A stretch of DNA of 64,000 bases from Platycnemis pennipes (Eukaryota > Arthropoda > Insecta > Odonata > Platycnemididae). Under the pieces are notes generated by a model, which saw only the letters and a program-made list of their open reading frames with translations, had not been told where the DNA came from and made no database searches. The number at the start of each line of letters is the position of its first letter. Position 1 is the stretch's first letter. The stretch spans positions 129,689,624 to 129,753,623 of the forward strand of contig OW121851.1 of assembly GCA_933228895.1 (NCBI GenBank), given 5' to 3'. Below, piece after piece: positions 43,706-56,917 of this stretch. A program made the position numbers and the translations under genes.

Positions 43706-44335
43706 TCATCAAAATCCTAAGATTGGTTTGATACAACTCTCCTCCCAATTCTTTTAACGGCTACACTCATCATATTTAAACAATTCTTCCTTTTTTCACA
43801 CTTTGCTACTTATTTCATGTATCTCAAACGAAGCCTTCCTTTCCCATTCTTCCCATTTATTTAACGTTGACGACGGAGTTAATCAGACCACCATGGCTTA
43901 GGATGAGCCCAATAAGGCTGTTCTGAGTCCGATTTCTCTTTTCTCCTGCACATCATAGGACTCCTTCCTTCGTCACTTCGTCGGTTCATTTCACCTTCAT
44001 TATTGCCCGCAACAGTATATCTCCAATCCCTTCCAAGGTTTTCCTTTTTTTTACAGCATCTCCAGGCCTAAAGATGCTGTAAAAAGTGGCACCCGGTCGT
44101 GATAAACGTCATCTCTGAGGAAGTTGCTCATTATTCAAGTGCAGTTATGTTCCGCTTCCACTCAATCACGTCTGAAACCTCAGAATTACATCTCCAATAC
44201 TTAACACTCTTAGCGGATTTTATCGTCTTTGCCTCACTACTGTAAAGGAGAATGCTCCGAATGAGATTGGTGTGTTATCCATATTCGTTTTGTATGTCCG
44301 TTTTCTACATTATATTTCAGTTCGAACAATTCCAG
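43706..44335 (-). mobile_element. diverged RTE 3' region
   Basis: Minus-strand remnant of the RTE family: near its end ATCAAACCAATCTTAGGATT (complement, about 43716-43735) matches the family terminus, then codons resembling the M-K-R-L region, a GKNGKGRLRLRYMK-like segment, and near 44240-44330 RSILLYSSEAKTI, which corresponds to WSILLYGSEAWTM. Many stops and shifts; much older than 19164-22255. A short hairpin (TTTTACAGCATCT and its complement) sits at 44048-44083. Confidence 0.65.
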
Positions 44336-47300
44336 AGTAGGTATGGCACAAGTTGCGTAAGATTATGTTCACATTAAGTGTATTTCCTTTCCAAACACAC
44401 TCTCGCTGAGGTAAAGTAGATATTTAGCCAACATTGGGAAATAGAAATTTAATGTATTAGAGTAGGTTGGGCTGCCCGAGGATCTTCTTAGTGTCGAGAG
44501 GGAAGAGTGCCCCAGCTTCGCTTCCCAAAGATACGGGCGAAGGAAGAGCGGCCTTTGCAATGCCTCCCTGAACCAAGAAGAAAAATCAATTTGCAGAGAG
44601 GAGATGAAAATGGAAAATTGATTGAATTGAAAAGAAAAACAGTTGGGGAAGCGTAGGGGGAGAATTCGAAAGCATTTTGGTCGCCCGTGAGGGAAGTCAA
44701 GGATATAATAAATCAACCGAAAACTTGCTGAAGAACGATAAGGCGGAATGACTAATAGCACTCGAGGAAAAAAATCAACTTATTTAATTTCTTCTTCCAA
44801 AGTGCCTTCACTACTTCTCTGCGGAATGTATCATTTCTGTTGCTTCCCGTTTCACAATGACTGAGGCCAATGATTGATACTCATAGTTTTTGAATAGCTA
44901 CGTGAAGACCTGAACCCCAGTAAAACCTACAGGCCCAGATCGTGGTGTAGCTCACGCAAGAATATAACATATAAGAATAGCACAAGAATAGCGAGCTCAA
45001 AAACATCAATTTAGGGAGAAAATAGTTAAAGAAATAACAACAGCAGTACCAAATGGCTGTAAAGTTGCTAATATTGGGAGAAAAAATGACATTTCGAGTT
45101 TATTGACAAAATTAAAAGGGAAAACACTCCAAAAACAATCGAACTAAACCTTAAGAGAATTTTGGACACGCCTGTGGAAAGTTTAAGGCGTAAATTAATC
45201 GTTGCAATACAAATCAATAGGATGGGTTACTTGTGTTCTCCCTTTTCAAACGTGCCCGGTACGGATTCAATGTATTGGCAGTGAATCCTAAATGAGAATT
45301 GGCAAAGGACATGTAGAAATTCTAAGGTACTTGACTTCACTTTTACCCTGTAATCTCTTTGCAAACAACATCGAGATTGAAACAAACAAACTTTAGTACA
45401 AGCTCTAATTCCTCAAAAAATCTCAATTCTGAAAAAAATTAAACGCATAGTTTTCCAGCCCGTTGAGCAAAAATATCTATTGAATCTGTTTAATGTTCAA
45501 GCTCCACTACGCGGGCTAAAATTATTTCTGAGCTTCCAACGAAGATTATGCTTTTTACCCACCGCCAAATTTATTAATTGTTTATCAACACCGTGGGAGT
45601 AGATGGGCACAAGACTGCTTAAAACACTGCGAAGCTATTTTAACTGTGTTCGCAGATATGCTACATACTCTCTCCCTCGGCCGCATCGGCCTGCGTAAGG
45701 AAATGGAACGTTGTCACTGACACTTTGATCACCGACGAATTTTGTTCCCCGAAATGAGAAATCCTTGATTTTTATTAGGAAACTCCAGCATCGAAATGAA
45801 CAGAGTGGACAGCAGTCACGGACCCTGATTACACGAGACACAGAGGTGGGCATGTTTTTATTGACCGGTGAAGCCTTACTCCAAATTATAGTCGTATAAT
45901 CGTATTTTTAGGATTCCTGAAGTTCCTCAGGCATGATAAGAATGGGGTTTTTTTTAACCTAAATTAACTCAAGGAGTAGCCGATTTTATTAACAGGTGAA
46001 AATTCAGAAAGAATAAAATTTTACGGTGTGTACCTGCAGTATAAGATACGTACTTTAAGATGGAAATTCTTTTTTAATGCTGCAGAGGAAAAAGATGTAA
46101 ACAGGGAAAACACAAGGAAATAAATTCCTGAAGAGAATACCATGCAAGTAACAGCATTCCTACACCGAGAAAATAGTATGGCGAGACAATTTAAATAACT
46201 ATAGTAACTACTCAGAACATCAACTTCGTGGAAGAACAGAAATAACAATTCCTTGCACATGAACTCACATCCTAACACTAAAACTGTAACTAAGATACTG
46301 ATACTTGATGGATAACAATGAAATTTGATTTCCAATAAAGTGTTTCTGAGTGCTACAAGGTTTTAGCTCACCTGTGATACTTATTTATCAATTATCAGTT
46401 ACATTTGACAGCGGTGAAACACAGAGAGTTAAAAAAGTTGATAAATCGCCAAATGCATGCTATTATTTCCACCACTTTTATGAACTTTTTGAGCCATTCT
46501 CTCAAAAGCTACTTCTGAATTTATGCACAAAAATCATAGAATCTGAGTTTATGTAAATTCAAGGCTATCTAGTTGTCTTATTTTGTTTTACAATAAGCCT
46601 GAAAAGAAAAATTTTTCAAGGTAACAGTAATATCTTTGGATCGTTAGTTAAGTGCATTGTAGGTTGTCCAAAACAGTTTCCTAAGTCAGCTATTACAAAA
46701 AATAGGTTACTGTAGAATTTTCAATGCATTACAGCAAGAGGAACTTTTAACAGCATATGTATATTCAATCAACAAGGTTATGCAGGAAATTTTGAAGGTG
46801 CAAAGATAATAGCCAAAGAAATTAGATACTTCCCGAGAATAATTAGGGAGGCGATCGAGATAAAGAAAACTGCCAATAACAGAGAAGACTGATATCCCTT
46901 GCACGAAGCCTTGAAAAGAATAATGAATGTCCCGCATAAAATAGTGCAACACCAGGATAGACCGCTGATTCGTCGATTGTTTGGCGCCAAAAAATCACCA
47001 TGTAAGAGCGTATAGGGCCTATATAAGAGCGGCAAAAACTCGCCCACTACATCCTTAACCTGAAGACGCCAGCAGTTGGCTTGTTGGTTGGTAGTCAACA
47101 GTTACGTAAGCTAACTCAGCGAAATAGACTTAATGTATCAAGAAATATGAATATTTTCGATACATTAACTTCTAAATCAAGAGCAATAAAGTTATCATAT
47201 AAAAGAAAAGCACAAGTATACCTACATCAAGTTGAGTGAAAGATGATATTTTGACTGCCATATTGAAGAAATTGCTACAACCTGAACTTAAGTATTAACA

Positions 47301-47955
47301 TATCAATGAGTACGTCTCACTCAGCCATTTAATTTTGACGAAGTATATGAAATATTTTAAAAATATTCGAGATACATTACTGCGCTTCCAACTTTGCGTT
47401 TGCAAGGTATACTTGATCTATTTTCAATTCCTAACGTTGAGATGAAAGTCTAACCTGTGAAATTTCGTAAGGGGAGACTTTTGAGGGTCTATGGAGTTAT
47501 TATTAATAATTGAGGAGAGGTACGTGAGCGGTGTATTATACGATACCTATATATTTAAAACCTTGAGTAGTATGAGAAATGCAGTTCAGTAGCAAAGAAG
47601 TGGTCATATGCGTAAATTTTAGAGACATATCTGGATCCTAAAATTTCTATGGCCTAATAGTAGGTGAATGTGATGACACTTTCGCAATCTTTCAACTAGC
47701 AAGTTCTGGTCGGATGAATTTGAGATGCAAATTTTTTCCAGAAACGCTGGCGTTATATTGCTAGACATTGCGATTGGAACTCATACGTTTCTAATTCTGT
47801 GGGAGCTTTGCTGCCGATACCGGGTGAACAACATTTTTTCAAATATCTAGGCACATGACCATTTGGATATGGTATTCAAGGAAAGATATTCTGATAGGAT
47901 TCATTTCCAGGATTAAAAAAATATTTCATTCAGACTTTGTCACTTCAACAGAAAA
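44336..47955. other. no gene seen
   Basis: About 3.6 kb of AT-rich DNA. Minus-strand frames such as 46778-47098 (106 codons) and 46021-46335 (104 codons) have hydrophobic stretches but no recognisable family. Around 46990-47090, on the minus strand, CTTATATAGGCCC is about 60 bases from GTCTTCAGGTTAAGG, faintly like a Penelope-like terminus. Confidence 0.35.
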
Positions 47956-48062
47956 GGAGAATAGGCTGATGGCTTGGTATCCCCGACGCGTTTCGGATTG
48001 ATATTTCAATGAACGTATTCAGGGTCTTTCGGACCCTGAGTGTTGCGCGCAAAGATGGAGGG
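47956..48062 (-). mobile_element. possible Penelope-like terminal module
   Basis: On the minus strand GGGTCCGAAAGACCC (a perfect small hairpin) is followed by TGAATACGTTCATTGAAATA and then AATCCGAAACGCGTCGGGG. The order CCTGAA, spacer, CCGAAACG resembles the terminus at 53216-53375 loosely. Weak on its own. Confidence 0.35.
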
Positions 48063-48689
48063 TCACTTGAAAGTGTCCATTCGGGTCTTCTCACCTCTCG
48101 AGTGAAAAGGAGGAGTTGTCGATTTTACGGAATCCTTCAGTGCCCGTGAAACTACTCCGTGGACCCATCAGAGAGATTCACTCGAATATTCAACATTTGG
48201 AATGAATTTCAGACAACGAATTTCACTACACATTTTTACGATGATCACTCATTTGAGTAGTTATTCATTGATCCGTAAAGGCATGACTCATGTGAGTTAC
48301 TTTTCAAGATTTTCCAAATTAAAATGTGAAGGCGCACATATGTAAAAAAATTGGCATAATTTAATCGTAACTCATTATTAGCAGATATTTATGGCTCCAA
48401 TTGGGGATAACCCTAATTTTTATTACCTTGTCTACATTGTTGGAACATTTTCTCGTGAAACAATCAGTTTCTTGGAGACACTAGGAGTGTCATAGAGTAG
48501 GTAACCAAAATGTCAGCAAGTAACCATTGCCTGGAGTTAAACTTAAATCGAGCGCTTATTTGAATCTCATTTTCAAACTGCTGTCCTTATTTGTTGAAGG
48601 CAATCGAAAATTAAGGTCGTTCACGAAATTGGAGGTAAAAGGGTAAATCTAGCGAGAGAATAATTTATCAAGAAACGGAAAAAGGGTGT
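48063..48689. other. no gene seen
   Basis: AT-rich, without recognisable content. Confidence 0.4.
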
Positions 48690-48895
48690 AGTAAAACTTG
48701 ACTCAGGGAGAGATAGGGTTTCACTACACCCTCTTTCACCGCGCTTAACCAAAGGCTCCAAAAGAGAAGGTACCATCTGACGGTCGGAGCACTGGACGCA
48801 AGAACTTTCAACACGGTATACAAGAAGGGACCAGTATATTGATTCTTTAAGATCACTAGGTTTCTATCCAGCCACTCTAACTACCACATTCGATC
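48690..48895 (-). mobile_element. strongly diverged SINE, family B
   Basis: Order of blocks is kept (AACCAAAGGCTCCAAAAGAG, TACCATCTGACGGTCGGAGC, ACTGGACGCAAGAACTTTCA and the 5' side CCAGCCACTCTAACTACCAC) but identity is low. Placed mainly by the CTGACGGTCGGAGCACTGGA match. Confidence 0.55.
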
Positions 48896-51659
48896 CGCTA
48901 GTGAGTCGTAATTTGGAAGAGCAATCATTGGAAGGATATTATATCTGAAATTCTGAAAGATTGTTTAGATTTTCTAATTTGTTTCAAGACAGCAATAATC
49001 GAAATTTGTAACGAATGAGTTTTGAACGTAATGTATTAGGTTCATTGTCGAAAGGTGAAAATGCAATAATTACAAAGGATACAGGAGTACATCACCGTGA
49101 TGAATACTGACGTCATGATGTGAATTCTGAATCACACGATTACAGGATAAGAACCTTATTTATCTAAAATTTAAAATGGTATCCTAGCTTAAAATGGTCA
49201 ATTTAACAAAACGTGGAAGGAAATTGATTTTTATATTACAAGTGTGATAAAGAATGCTAATAAAGATGAAGGAGATATTAAATTAAATTATCGAGGGAGA
49301 GATGTACTGAATTAAAAATTGATTTGTGATTTGAGATGATTTTCATTAATCAAGACCGCTACTGTAAGAAAATTATACAATTAATGAATTAGAACGATGT
49401 GAATGAGAGATGCATTATCCTACAGCGACATTCAAGAGGATCAGCTGTACTGAGATGTGGGAGAAGACAGGGATTCCATAAGCATGATCGATAAAACTAA
49501 GTTTATTTGAATCAAAAAGTACGAGTTTGAGAAAACATATCCAATAATTGCTCAGCAGTGGATACGGTTTGACGAGGAAAGAAGGAAGGAGAGAAATAGT
49601 TTGTTTGCATCAATCGACGAACAAGCATTTATATTACACTCCTAAATTTAGAGATAAAGATTGCATGCAACCCGTATCAAATTATGAATTTAAACATTAC
49701 ATTCAAACCAATATATTCTAAAAAGCTAATATTTTTTATTAAAAACCCACTTGCTCCCGTAAATAATTTGTTCAAAAAACCTAAGATTAGAGATATTCTG
49801 ATTACCAACGATACAGCAATGTAAAAAATATAAATTTCCTACGGTTACTAATGCATTATCGTAGGTTGCGACGCGTTTGGTTTTGATTTCAAGGAAGGAG
49901 TAAACTTGGCGCAACATATAGATTTAGAATCAGAGGTGGGATAATGAATCCTTTTTTCGAGTTTTCACTGTTATTAGCTGTAAAAAACGACCCCTCTTGA
50001 AGATCACTTCCCGCAGTAGCCATGCAAATGATCCACTCTACCGATTGAATCGGTAATTTGAAGAGCAAGACAAAATTAGAGGAATGAAATTTGAATTCTC
50101 GCTCTCCTTAGCGTTATGAAACCTTGACACTATATCGCTGGAGCATGAAGATTTGAGCCCAGAGAGCGGACAAAACGTTGGGAGGGAGGAGAAGAAGGGC
50201 GACTCACCTCTAAGTTTCGAGGTCCATGTCTCATAAGTCTTCGTCTCCTGCGCTCGGCACGTGCTTCGGATTCCGGAGCTCAGCCTGCGGGAAAGGAACG
50301 GCGGTGCTTAGTTTAGCAGACAGGGTCACACATATGAAGGAAATCTCTCACACTTCAGAAAAAAATATTAAGGGCACTGCAAAAAGTTATGGTATCACAA
50401 AAGATCCGGTTCTATTGTAATATCCAGCTAGCGGCCACAGTACAATTAGGCCTTTTCTATCTCCAAATCATTTCATAAGCTAACACTGATCCTTTGCCAT
50501 TATATAATTAATGAATTCTATGAAATTCTTCCCGAATATAAATAGCCCACTTGAGAATTTTGCCAGCCATTCGTAATTGGGACATAATTATTAATACATT
50601 TTGGCTTGACGTAAAGAATTATAATTCATATTAGAGCTATAATCTTCTTCGTGGTGAACATTTGGGCCAACAGAACCGGAAAATCGGCCGGAAATTCCAA
50701 AAATTAATATCAGCCACGTCTTGGCCACGCTCGGATGCTTGATTGTCTTAGAAAACGGCTTACGATTAAGTTTATACGGTGCGATATTACCTTAGCAGCT
50801 GGAACATCTTCAAAGTCAATTATACAACTATTACTTGAAAAATTGATGGCCAATGTTCAGGTGAATATTCATTTAGTTGGTTAATTTCAACAGGAAATTG
50901 TAAAGATGTAAATTATGCATAAAATACCACCAATAAGGTATTCTGCTTTTAACTAGTAACTACAGGAGACGATAACGATTAAGGAAGTAGATCAAGTTTC
51001 GATGAAATTCGTAGAACTTAGAAGAAATCAGCTCATTAAGTATAGCATCACTAACGTATTTGAGCAACGCAGATGGTGTCATCAGAGGTTCCCACTAGAG
51101 ACCTAGCTTCCATGAGATAGCAAGAGATAAAAATACCATAATAAATAGGAAGTAAACTATATTTACAGATTTATTTTTAAGTATCACACGGAGTGAAAGC
51201 TTCACAAAGTTAAACATGGATGAATTTCAACTTCCGGAACTACTTTCTTGTATTAAGAGCGTGAAATCTGCTGCTATCGTTCCACGGCTACAATATCAAG
51301 ATATTGTAGTCTAGACATCTCATTACAAGGCAGAAAAGGACACTTGTCGAGAACCACAATAGGTACACTACACTCTTATCTAAGCAAAATTGCACTTAAA
51401 GGGATAGGAATCAAAAAATTAGAAATGATTTCAAGCATATAGTACAGGATTGCTGAATCTGTTCATTGTCCGAGTTGGTTTCCTGCTGACACGGGTCTTT
51501 GCATCAGGCAGCTCTTTTCACCACTAGTCATTATTACACGATCTCATGGACTTCTAATGCATATCATCCAACCCATCATTCGATCTTATCTAAATCACTT
51601 CCTGCATTGTGGTAAACTCAAATCATCCACGATACATTAAAAAAATATAACCTTCACAA
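48896..51659. other. no gene seen
   Basis: 2.8 kb of AT-rich DNA. Only short frames; a slightly GC-richer stretch at 50200-50320. No repeat family recognised. Confidence 0.4.
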
Positions 51660-51760
51660 CAATAATAAAACTTGTAATTTTGCACATGAGTGTTTTAATA
51701 AAACCCAACAAATATTTCAACGCCTTAGCGTCATTATCAAGTGTCACTACCGCATTTACA
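51660..51760 (-). mobile_element. Penelope-like terminal module
   Basis: Minus strand: ACACTTGATAATGACGC, TAA, GGCGTTGAAATATTTG, then GGGTTTTATTAAAACACTC and GTGCAAAATTACAAGTTTT. This parallels the plus-strand copy at 8880-9010 part for part (TTGAYAATGAC, stem, GAAA, GGTTT, TTAAA, GTG, AAAAT, ACAA), which supports a shared terminal structure. Confidence 0.5.
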
Positions 51761-53215
51761 TAGTACACAGGTAGAGTGCATTCAGACTGAATGCCTGCGT
51801 TCATTCATGCATTCAAAATAGGTCAGCATTCCATTACCTACTTTCGATTACTTTATTATGATTAAGTTTTTTTATATTTTCATAGTCTTTAGCCGAAATA
51901 TTCATGGACACTTTCCCCCACCTTGGAAATATATTAAGATAAAGTATACACAATTAAGAATTCGTTCAATTTCCTCCATATTCTTCTCAGATAAGCGAAT
52001 CTGAAAGATTTTGTTTCTAACTTGCTTCCAATTCAATCCATAATACCCGTTCAAATTCAATTATTATCCATTTCGAATGTGAAAATGCAATTTTTTATGG
52101 TGAAACTGCAGAATATAATGTATAATATAATTATCAAGGAACGCTAAACATTTACTAAGGCTATAAGAATATCGATGATATTAGATCGATGATGATAGAT
52201 AAATTAGAGAAGAGCAATATCGATGATATTTAAGCATCTATGTTCATAATGCCAATATTAGTGGATATGAGCGTGATATAAGAAGTTAATGGTTGACTGT
52301 GGAAAAGAGCGGCGGAAAGACCTCTGAGAATGATAAGGTAGAGAAGGGAAGAGGTAAGGCGAGTGGAATCGAAGAAATGGAGCAATAAGCGAGCCACGCT
52401 AACGTCCCCACAGACGACTGCCATGTGAATCCGAGTGCCTTTGATTTAAGCCGTTTAATATGCTATCATTGACTCACCCGTGACGCTTACATTATATATT
52501 TTCCCAAGAGTGTGGAACGAGGCCTTCATAAATTGGCCCTCTACATCACGGCCTCCTCTAGATTGGCCCATAGACCACGCCAGTCCATTCCGTGACTGGA
52601 TACTTGAGAGTAATAAACTCCGAATCAAATGAGAAGATTGCATGCTGGCATTCACTGCAGTCGTCGGGAACTGCTGGCGAGTGAACCCGGGGTCGCCTGG
52701 TGCACCGCAGACAGAGCTCCGAAGCTTACTCGAGATTCCTTGATCTTTAATCTCAAATTTATGAACTTAATCGCGTTTCTGATCTCTGAGCTCACCCCAA
52801 AGGAAGGTTTCGATAGAAGAGGGCGGCGCCCTCTTGGTAATAAAACCTGTGGAGAATGAATTTCACTCATTCAAGAAAAAAAAGAGGGAAACTTTTATCC
52901 CTTGAGTCGCTTTTGTTTTCCCGTGGGAAGATCGGATATTGAGGAATTCATTTAGCTGGAATTTAGTGCAGGTTATGAAGAGTAAACTCCGTACCGAAGG
53001 GTTGCAAGATGGATCCCTTCGATACCGGTTGCCTCTAACAGCTGGCATACCCCTGCCACTCCTCGATTATGTGTAATATTTATTAGAGACATTGGTTTGA
53101 AGTTTAATACATTACAAAGAACTCTATTGTGGATATTGAAAACGGTTATCAAAAGACTAGGCTTAAATAATACAGGGAAGATAATGACAACAAGGGGTAT
53201 GAGGAATAATCTCAT
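51761..53215. other. no gene seen; short direct repeat at 52168-52230
   Basis: AT-rich. The near-palindromic word AATATCGATGATATT occurs at 52168-52182 and 52216-52230. 52560-52860 is slightly GC-richer. No gene recognised. Confidence 0.4.
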
Positions 53216-53375
53216 GTGTTCCCGACGAATAATGCTGATGAAGCCTTCACGAGTTCTACACCGGGTCAGGGACTCGGCGACTACCGGCGTTTCGACGGCT
53301 GACACTGCCGTCATCTTCAAGGTGATGAGGGTCGGGTCCATAGGATTGCCAGGTTTATATACTTTTCTCTGGGCT
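53216..53375 (-). mobile_element. Penelope-like terminal module with TATA box and hairpin
   Basis: Read on the minus strand: AAGTATATAAACCTGGC (TATA-like), about 40 bases later TTGAAGATGACGGC, AGTGTCA, GCCGTCGAAACGCC (a perfect 6-bp stem GACGGC/GCCGTC followed at once by GAAA), then GACCCGGTGTAGAACTCG, GTGAAGGCTTCATC and the end TTATTCGTCGGGAACA. The last part matches the CCGGGT, CTTCAC, TTCGCCGGGAA end of the fold-back elements at 14932, 16443 and 59852, so this is the simple, non-inverted form of the same terminus. Minus-strand frames through it are incidental. Confidence 0.6.
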
Positions 53376-53769
53376 CAGGAGCACTCAAGGCCTGATAGTC
53401 TGAAGTTGTTTGAACATAGAATTTGCCAATTGATCTTCTCCATATGTCATCTTCTCTAACCTTACTTACTCCATTCTTCTCTATGCTCACATAAATAATA
53501 AAGCAATGGAGGGACGATAAATTAAGTGCCCATGAGTGGCAAAACATTCCGAATGGAATAATGGGAATTGTAAGAAAATAGTAGCAGTATATGTATTTTT
53601 TGAGGTGCATCGACGGATACAGTCATTTTGGACCTTCCAATACACTGCATAAAAACAGCATTAAAGATTTATAGACATACATCCAGGTAAAACCTAGCAT
53701 TAGAAAGACCAGAAAAATAATAATAAATAAATAATAAATAAAAAAATTTGAAATTTGAGGGATGAACAA
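53376..53769. other. no gene seen; AAT simple repeat at about 53710-53750
   Basis: AT-rich with an AATAATAAATAAATAAT-type stretch. Confidence 0.4.
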
Positions 53770-54897
53770 TTAAAGGCAGGCGAAGAGCTGACTTTCTTTT
53801 AAAAACAATAAAAGCTTGTCTATTTTAGAATGAGTCATTACATAACATATCGCACATTTCTCCTGTGATTTGATGTTTTCTCCGCAGGTCGGAATATACT
53901 TGGCATTCTGATGGTAGGTGTTTAATGAATAAGGGTGACTGGCAATTATCGCACCAGGGTGGCTCTTTATCAGTGGTAAAGAGGAATGAGTGGGTGAGCG
54001 CAGTGTGACCAAAACGCATCCTGGTGATGACTACCTCCTCTCTTTTAGAGCTTCAAATGGATGACATCCACGCCCTAGTACTACTCTTGATGGTACGCTG
54101 TTTATTGTTCTGAATAGAATGCCATGAGGTTTCCCATTCATCCAAACAAGTCTTTCTTAATGAGGCTCTCAGGTCCATCGAATAAATGTAGTCAAATTCA
54201 ATCCTCGGCTTATCCAGGGCACGCTTAGCGGCGGTGTCGGCTGCCCCATTGCCTATTATGCCGCAATGACTTAGAAACAAAGCGAACTTGATTCTTACGC
54301 CTCTCTCCTTGAGGATGTACATTGTGGAGTGAATGTCTTGGACCAGAGAATGGTCCGGTTGATAACACGCAACGGATTTCAGTGCGCTCATTGAATCGCT
54401 GCATGTGAGGAAAGAAGAGTTTTATTTTATGCTTTCCAGAGATAAATTGATAGCTTTCAACTCCGCTGTGAGGATTGAGCACGTTGGGTTCAGCTTTACC
54501 TCCAAAGTATCGCCTAAATTTGTGAATCCACAAGCGCAATCAGTAGACGATTTGGACACATTGGAAAAAAATGGGGTGTAGTTTGAGTGTTTATGTAGAA
54601 CTGAGTTGAAAGCTGCCCAGTGTTCTATAGGGAGACTTTCGATTTTGTTCTTTTTGGTCAGATCTAATACAATATCTTCGTCATTCTCCAAAAGGGTGTT
54701 TGGAAATACGATGCTGGTAAACAGGAGGTATCTCATGTCCTCTTTTCGACATAAAATTATAAAATCTTATTCCCAAGGGCTTAGTAGCCTTGGGCCTTCG
54801 GTTAAAAATATCAATAAAATTTAGTTTAAAAACACTTCTGAAACTAGGGAGTGAATCTTGACCTGCAAGTTTGCTTGCATAGTTGCACATTAATATG
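53770..54897 (-). pseudogene. I-clade-like LINE, end of ORF2 with RNase H and CCHC-type motif
   Basis: Minus-strand remnant reading from about 54897 down. First the linker after the reverse transcriptase (NYASKLAGQDSLPSFRSVFK, then RRPKATKPLGIRFYNFMS), then a ribonuclease H domain: YTPFFSNVSKS (the usual first catalytic Asp is Asn), ILTAELKAINLSLESI (Glu kept), TCSDSMSALKSV (Asp kept) and FLSHCGIIGNGAADTAAKRA (His and last Asp kept). After it come ITRMRFGHTALTHSFLF and CDNCQSPLFIKHLPSEC, a C-x2-C-x7-H-x4-C knuckle. RNase H would remove the RNA template strand. The frame is broken by a TAA after ESIK (near 54422) and by a stop plus frameshift near 54053. RNase H places it with I/R1/LOA-type LINEs; the exact clade is open. 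Confidence 0.8.
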
Positions 54898-54986
54898 TTC
54901 CTATTACTGGAACTGGCACTGGAGTACTGGAGCATATTAATGTGCAACTATGCAAGCAAACTTGCAGGTCAAGATTCACTCCCTAG
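54844..54986. repeat. perfect 54-bp inverted repeat, 35-bp spacer
   Basis: 54844-54897 and 54933-54986 are exact reverse complements. The left arm is the beginning of the I-like LINE remnant (codons for MLQ/NYASKLAGQDSLP), so the right arm is an inverted duplicate of the truncation end of that element. The spacer (54898-54932) is CTGG/ACTGG-rich. Zero mismatches, although the LINE itself is decayed, implies a recent event, gene conversion or an assembly artefact. Confidence 0.9.
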
Positions 54987-55328
54987 GATTATTATTATTT
55001 ATCGAACCTACAAAGTTCATCCAGGACGTTCTTTTGGCGGTACTCACGACCCTAAGAGATTTTGCTCAGAGTCTTCTGAACGTCAATAGGTTTGTACTCG
55101 TCGGGTACTTACAATAAAAGCGTAAAAATACGCAAATCTCGCTTCCGATTACGTATTGCTATGACACAGTCCTCTGACCACCATTTGTTAGAAAATCTAA
55201 GCTCCTCTAAACGAAGAGGAGAATAATAGCGACCGTTTGACAAAGCCACAGCACTGTGAGAGGGATAGAAAGGGATTTAAAGGGAGGGATAGAAGGATTA
55301 TTTAGAAGGGAGTAACAGATTCTTAATG
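54987..55328. other. no gene seen
   Basis: AT-rich, with AGGGATAGAAAGGG and AGGGATAGAAGG words repeated at 55259-55300. Confidence 0.4.
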
Positions 55329-55858
55329 GGGTCGTTTACCATATTTTTTATTGCCGAATCTGATAGAGTTTGTAAAATAAAAAGACCCATATTTTTCCGT
55401 TATTTGACCCGTCAATTATTTCCCGAGTTATAAGCGGCGAAAAACTGATGTTTTTAACCCTTTCGGAAAAGTGGGCGCGGTGCAATATCTGACGTATATC
55501 GACTTCGTCCAATCACAACTGAGCCCGCGAAGCTACTTCGCCTCATCGCAATGGGGGGGACACAGCTGACTCTGCCAATAGGACAGTTGCGACAGGATCT
55601 GTGCGAGCAGACCTTCCGAGAACCCCCCTCCACTCCCTTCCCCTCCCCTAAAAGTAGTCAATGACGGGAGGAAAATGACGTCAATGTTATCACAGCAGCT
55701 TATTCGGTGGGCGTCACCTTTTGCTTATTTTAATTTTTGATTAATGAGTGAATGGTTGTGGTTAGAAGGTTAATTTTTTCACTAAAATTATTTTTTGTTT
55801 CCATCTAACAATTTCGTGTACACAATGGCGATATCGGTTCCGAGTAAGTGCCCCCATT
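55329..55858 (+). mobile_element. dispersed repeat family D, copy 2
   Basis: Matches 18352-18889 end to end in the same orientation at about 90% identity. Ends AATGGGGTCGTTTACC and GTAAGTGCCCCCATT are weakly inverted to each other, and TA stands on both sides if the element is taken to start at ATGGGG. The other copy does not confirm a TA duplication. Confidence 0.75.
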
Positions 55859-56917
55859 ACCATGGAATTCAGCGATTCCACCAGGGATCTAAGAATCGCA
55901 ATTCCACAGGATCCTCTTTCCTTTAATCTCAAAATTATCCACTCACTAAAGAGCTTGAATGCTTGACAACCACAAGAGTCGCACGAAAGCCAATAGATTC
56001 TCCCACATCTAAGCAAAACCAGTACAGTGCATGCTAATTCTCTATCCATTGGGACTTTTCATGCACAAACTTCTGGAAACTGGGCAACCAACCTACCTCT
56101 ATAGCAATATGATTCAAAATAAAAATATAATAGTGAAAACAACGAGCATAACCGATAATCTATATGTACCATCGTACGATACAACAATTTTTCCAGAAAT
56201 CATTCATAGAAAAATCGTGTAAGTTTTGGAGTAAATACCAGACAATATAAAAAACACCACCTCAATCAACGTATTAAAAAACCTACTATATAACTATGTA
56301 AAAGAAAATGAAAATGAAAACATAGAATAGGAATCAGACATAAGTAACCATAATGTATGATACATTGTATAATAAATTGAGTATTGAAAATTGATATTGA
56401 TTTTAATAACAAAAAATTTAAAAAAATATTGCTAATCACTTGTATATTTGTCTGGATGCTATGTTATGATTTGGTAAGTTCAGGTTTAAGGTATGATTGT
56501 TGTAATATGTAAGGTGTGTAATATGTTAAGATAATAATATTGTTGTAATATGTTAAGGTATGTATAATAATATCCGTTGCACTTACATCCTGTTTTGTCT
56601 TTTTTTAAATTAGACAAATCAGCTCACAATTTAAAATCTCTTTACATGAACCATATTTATTAATTTATAGGATATAAAACTGAAACAACTATTTTCTATT
56701 TCTGTATTTTGTGTGCTATGTTTTATATTTCTTTCCTTGCAAGAAAATTATGTTACGATGTAAACTACTGCCCCATGTGAGCAATCGCTCCTAGGTCTAT
56801 AAATGTTTTTCTATTATATTCTAATTCTGGCTCGTTGGAAGGTTTAAACGACTTAAACCCCACTTTCCTGAGGACCCTGTTCAATTTAGGAAAGTGAGGA
56901 AATGAATGTGTTCGTAG
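55859..56917. other. AT-rich, with a tandem repeat at about 56485-56575
   Basis: At 56485-56575 the words TTGTTGTAATATGT, TAAGG and AATAATAATA recur as two to three imperfect units of about 40 bp. Nothing else recognisable. Confidence 0.45.

Noticed and set aside
52168..52230. Regulatory operator made of AATATCGATGATATT direct repeats
   Set aside because: Two short AT-rich copies in AT-rich DNA; nothing links them to a gene.
53290..53325. Functional hammerhead ribozyme
   Set aside because: The GAAA box and stem are in place, but the core word before the stem does not match CUGANGA with the stem directly attached in any copy; an extra base intervenes or the word is changed. Kept only as hairpin-GAAA motif.
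56485..56575. CRISPR-like array
   Set aside because: Imperfect AT-rich tandem units in animal DNA with no constant repeat and spacer structure.
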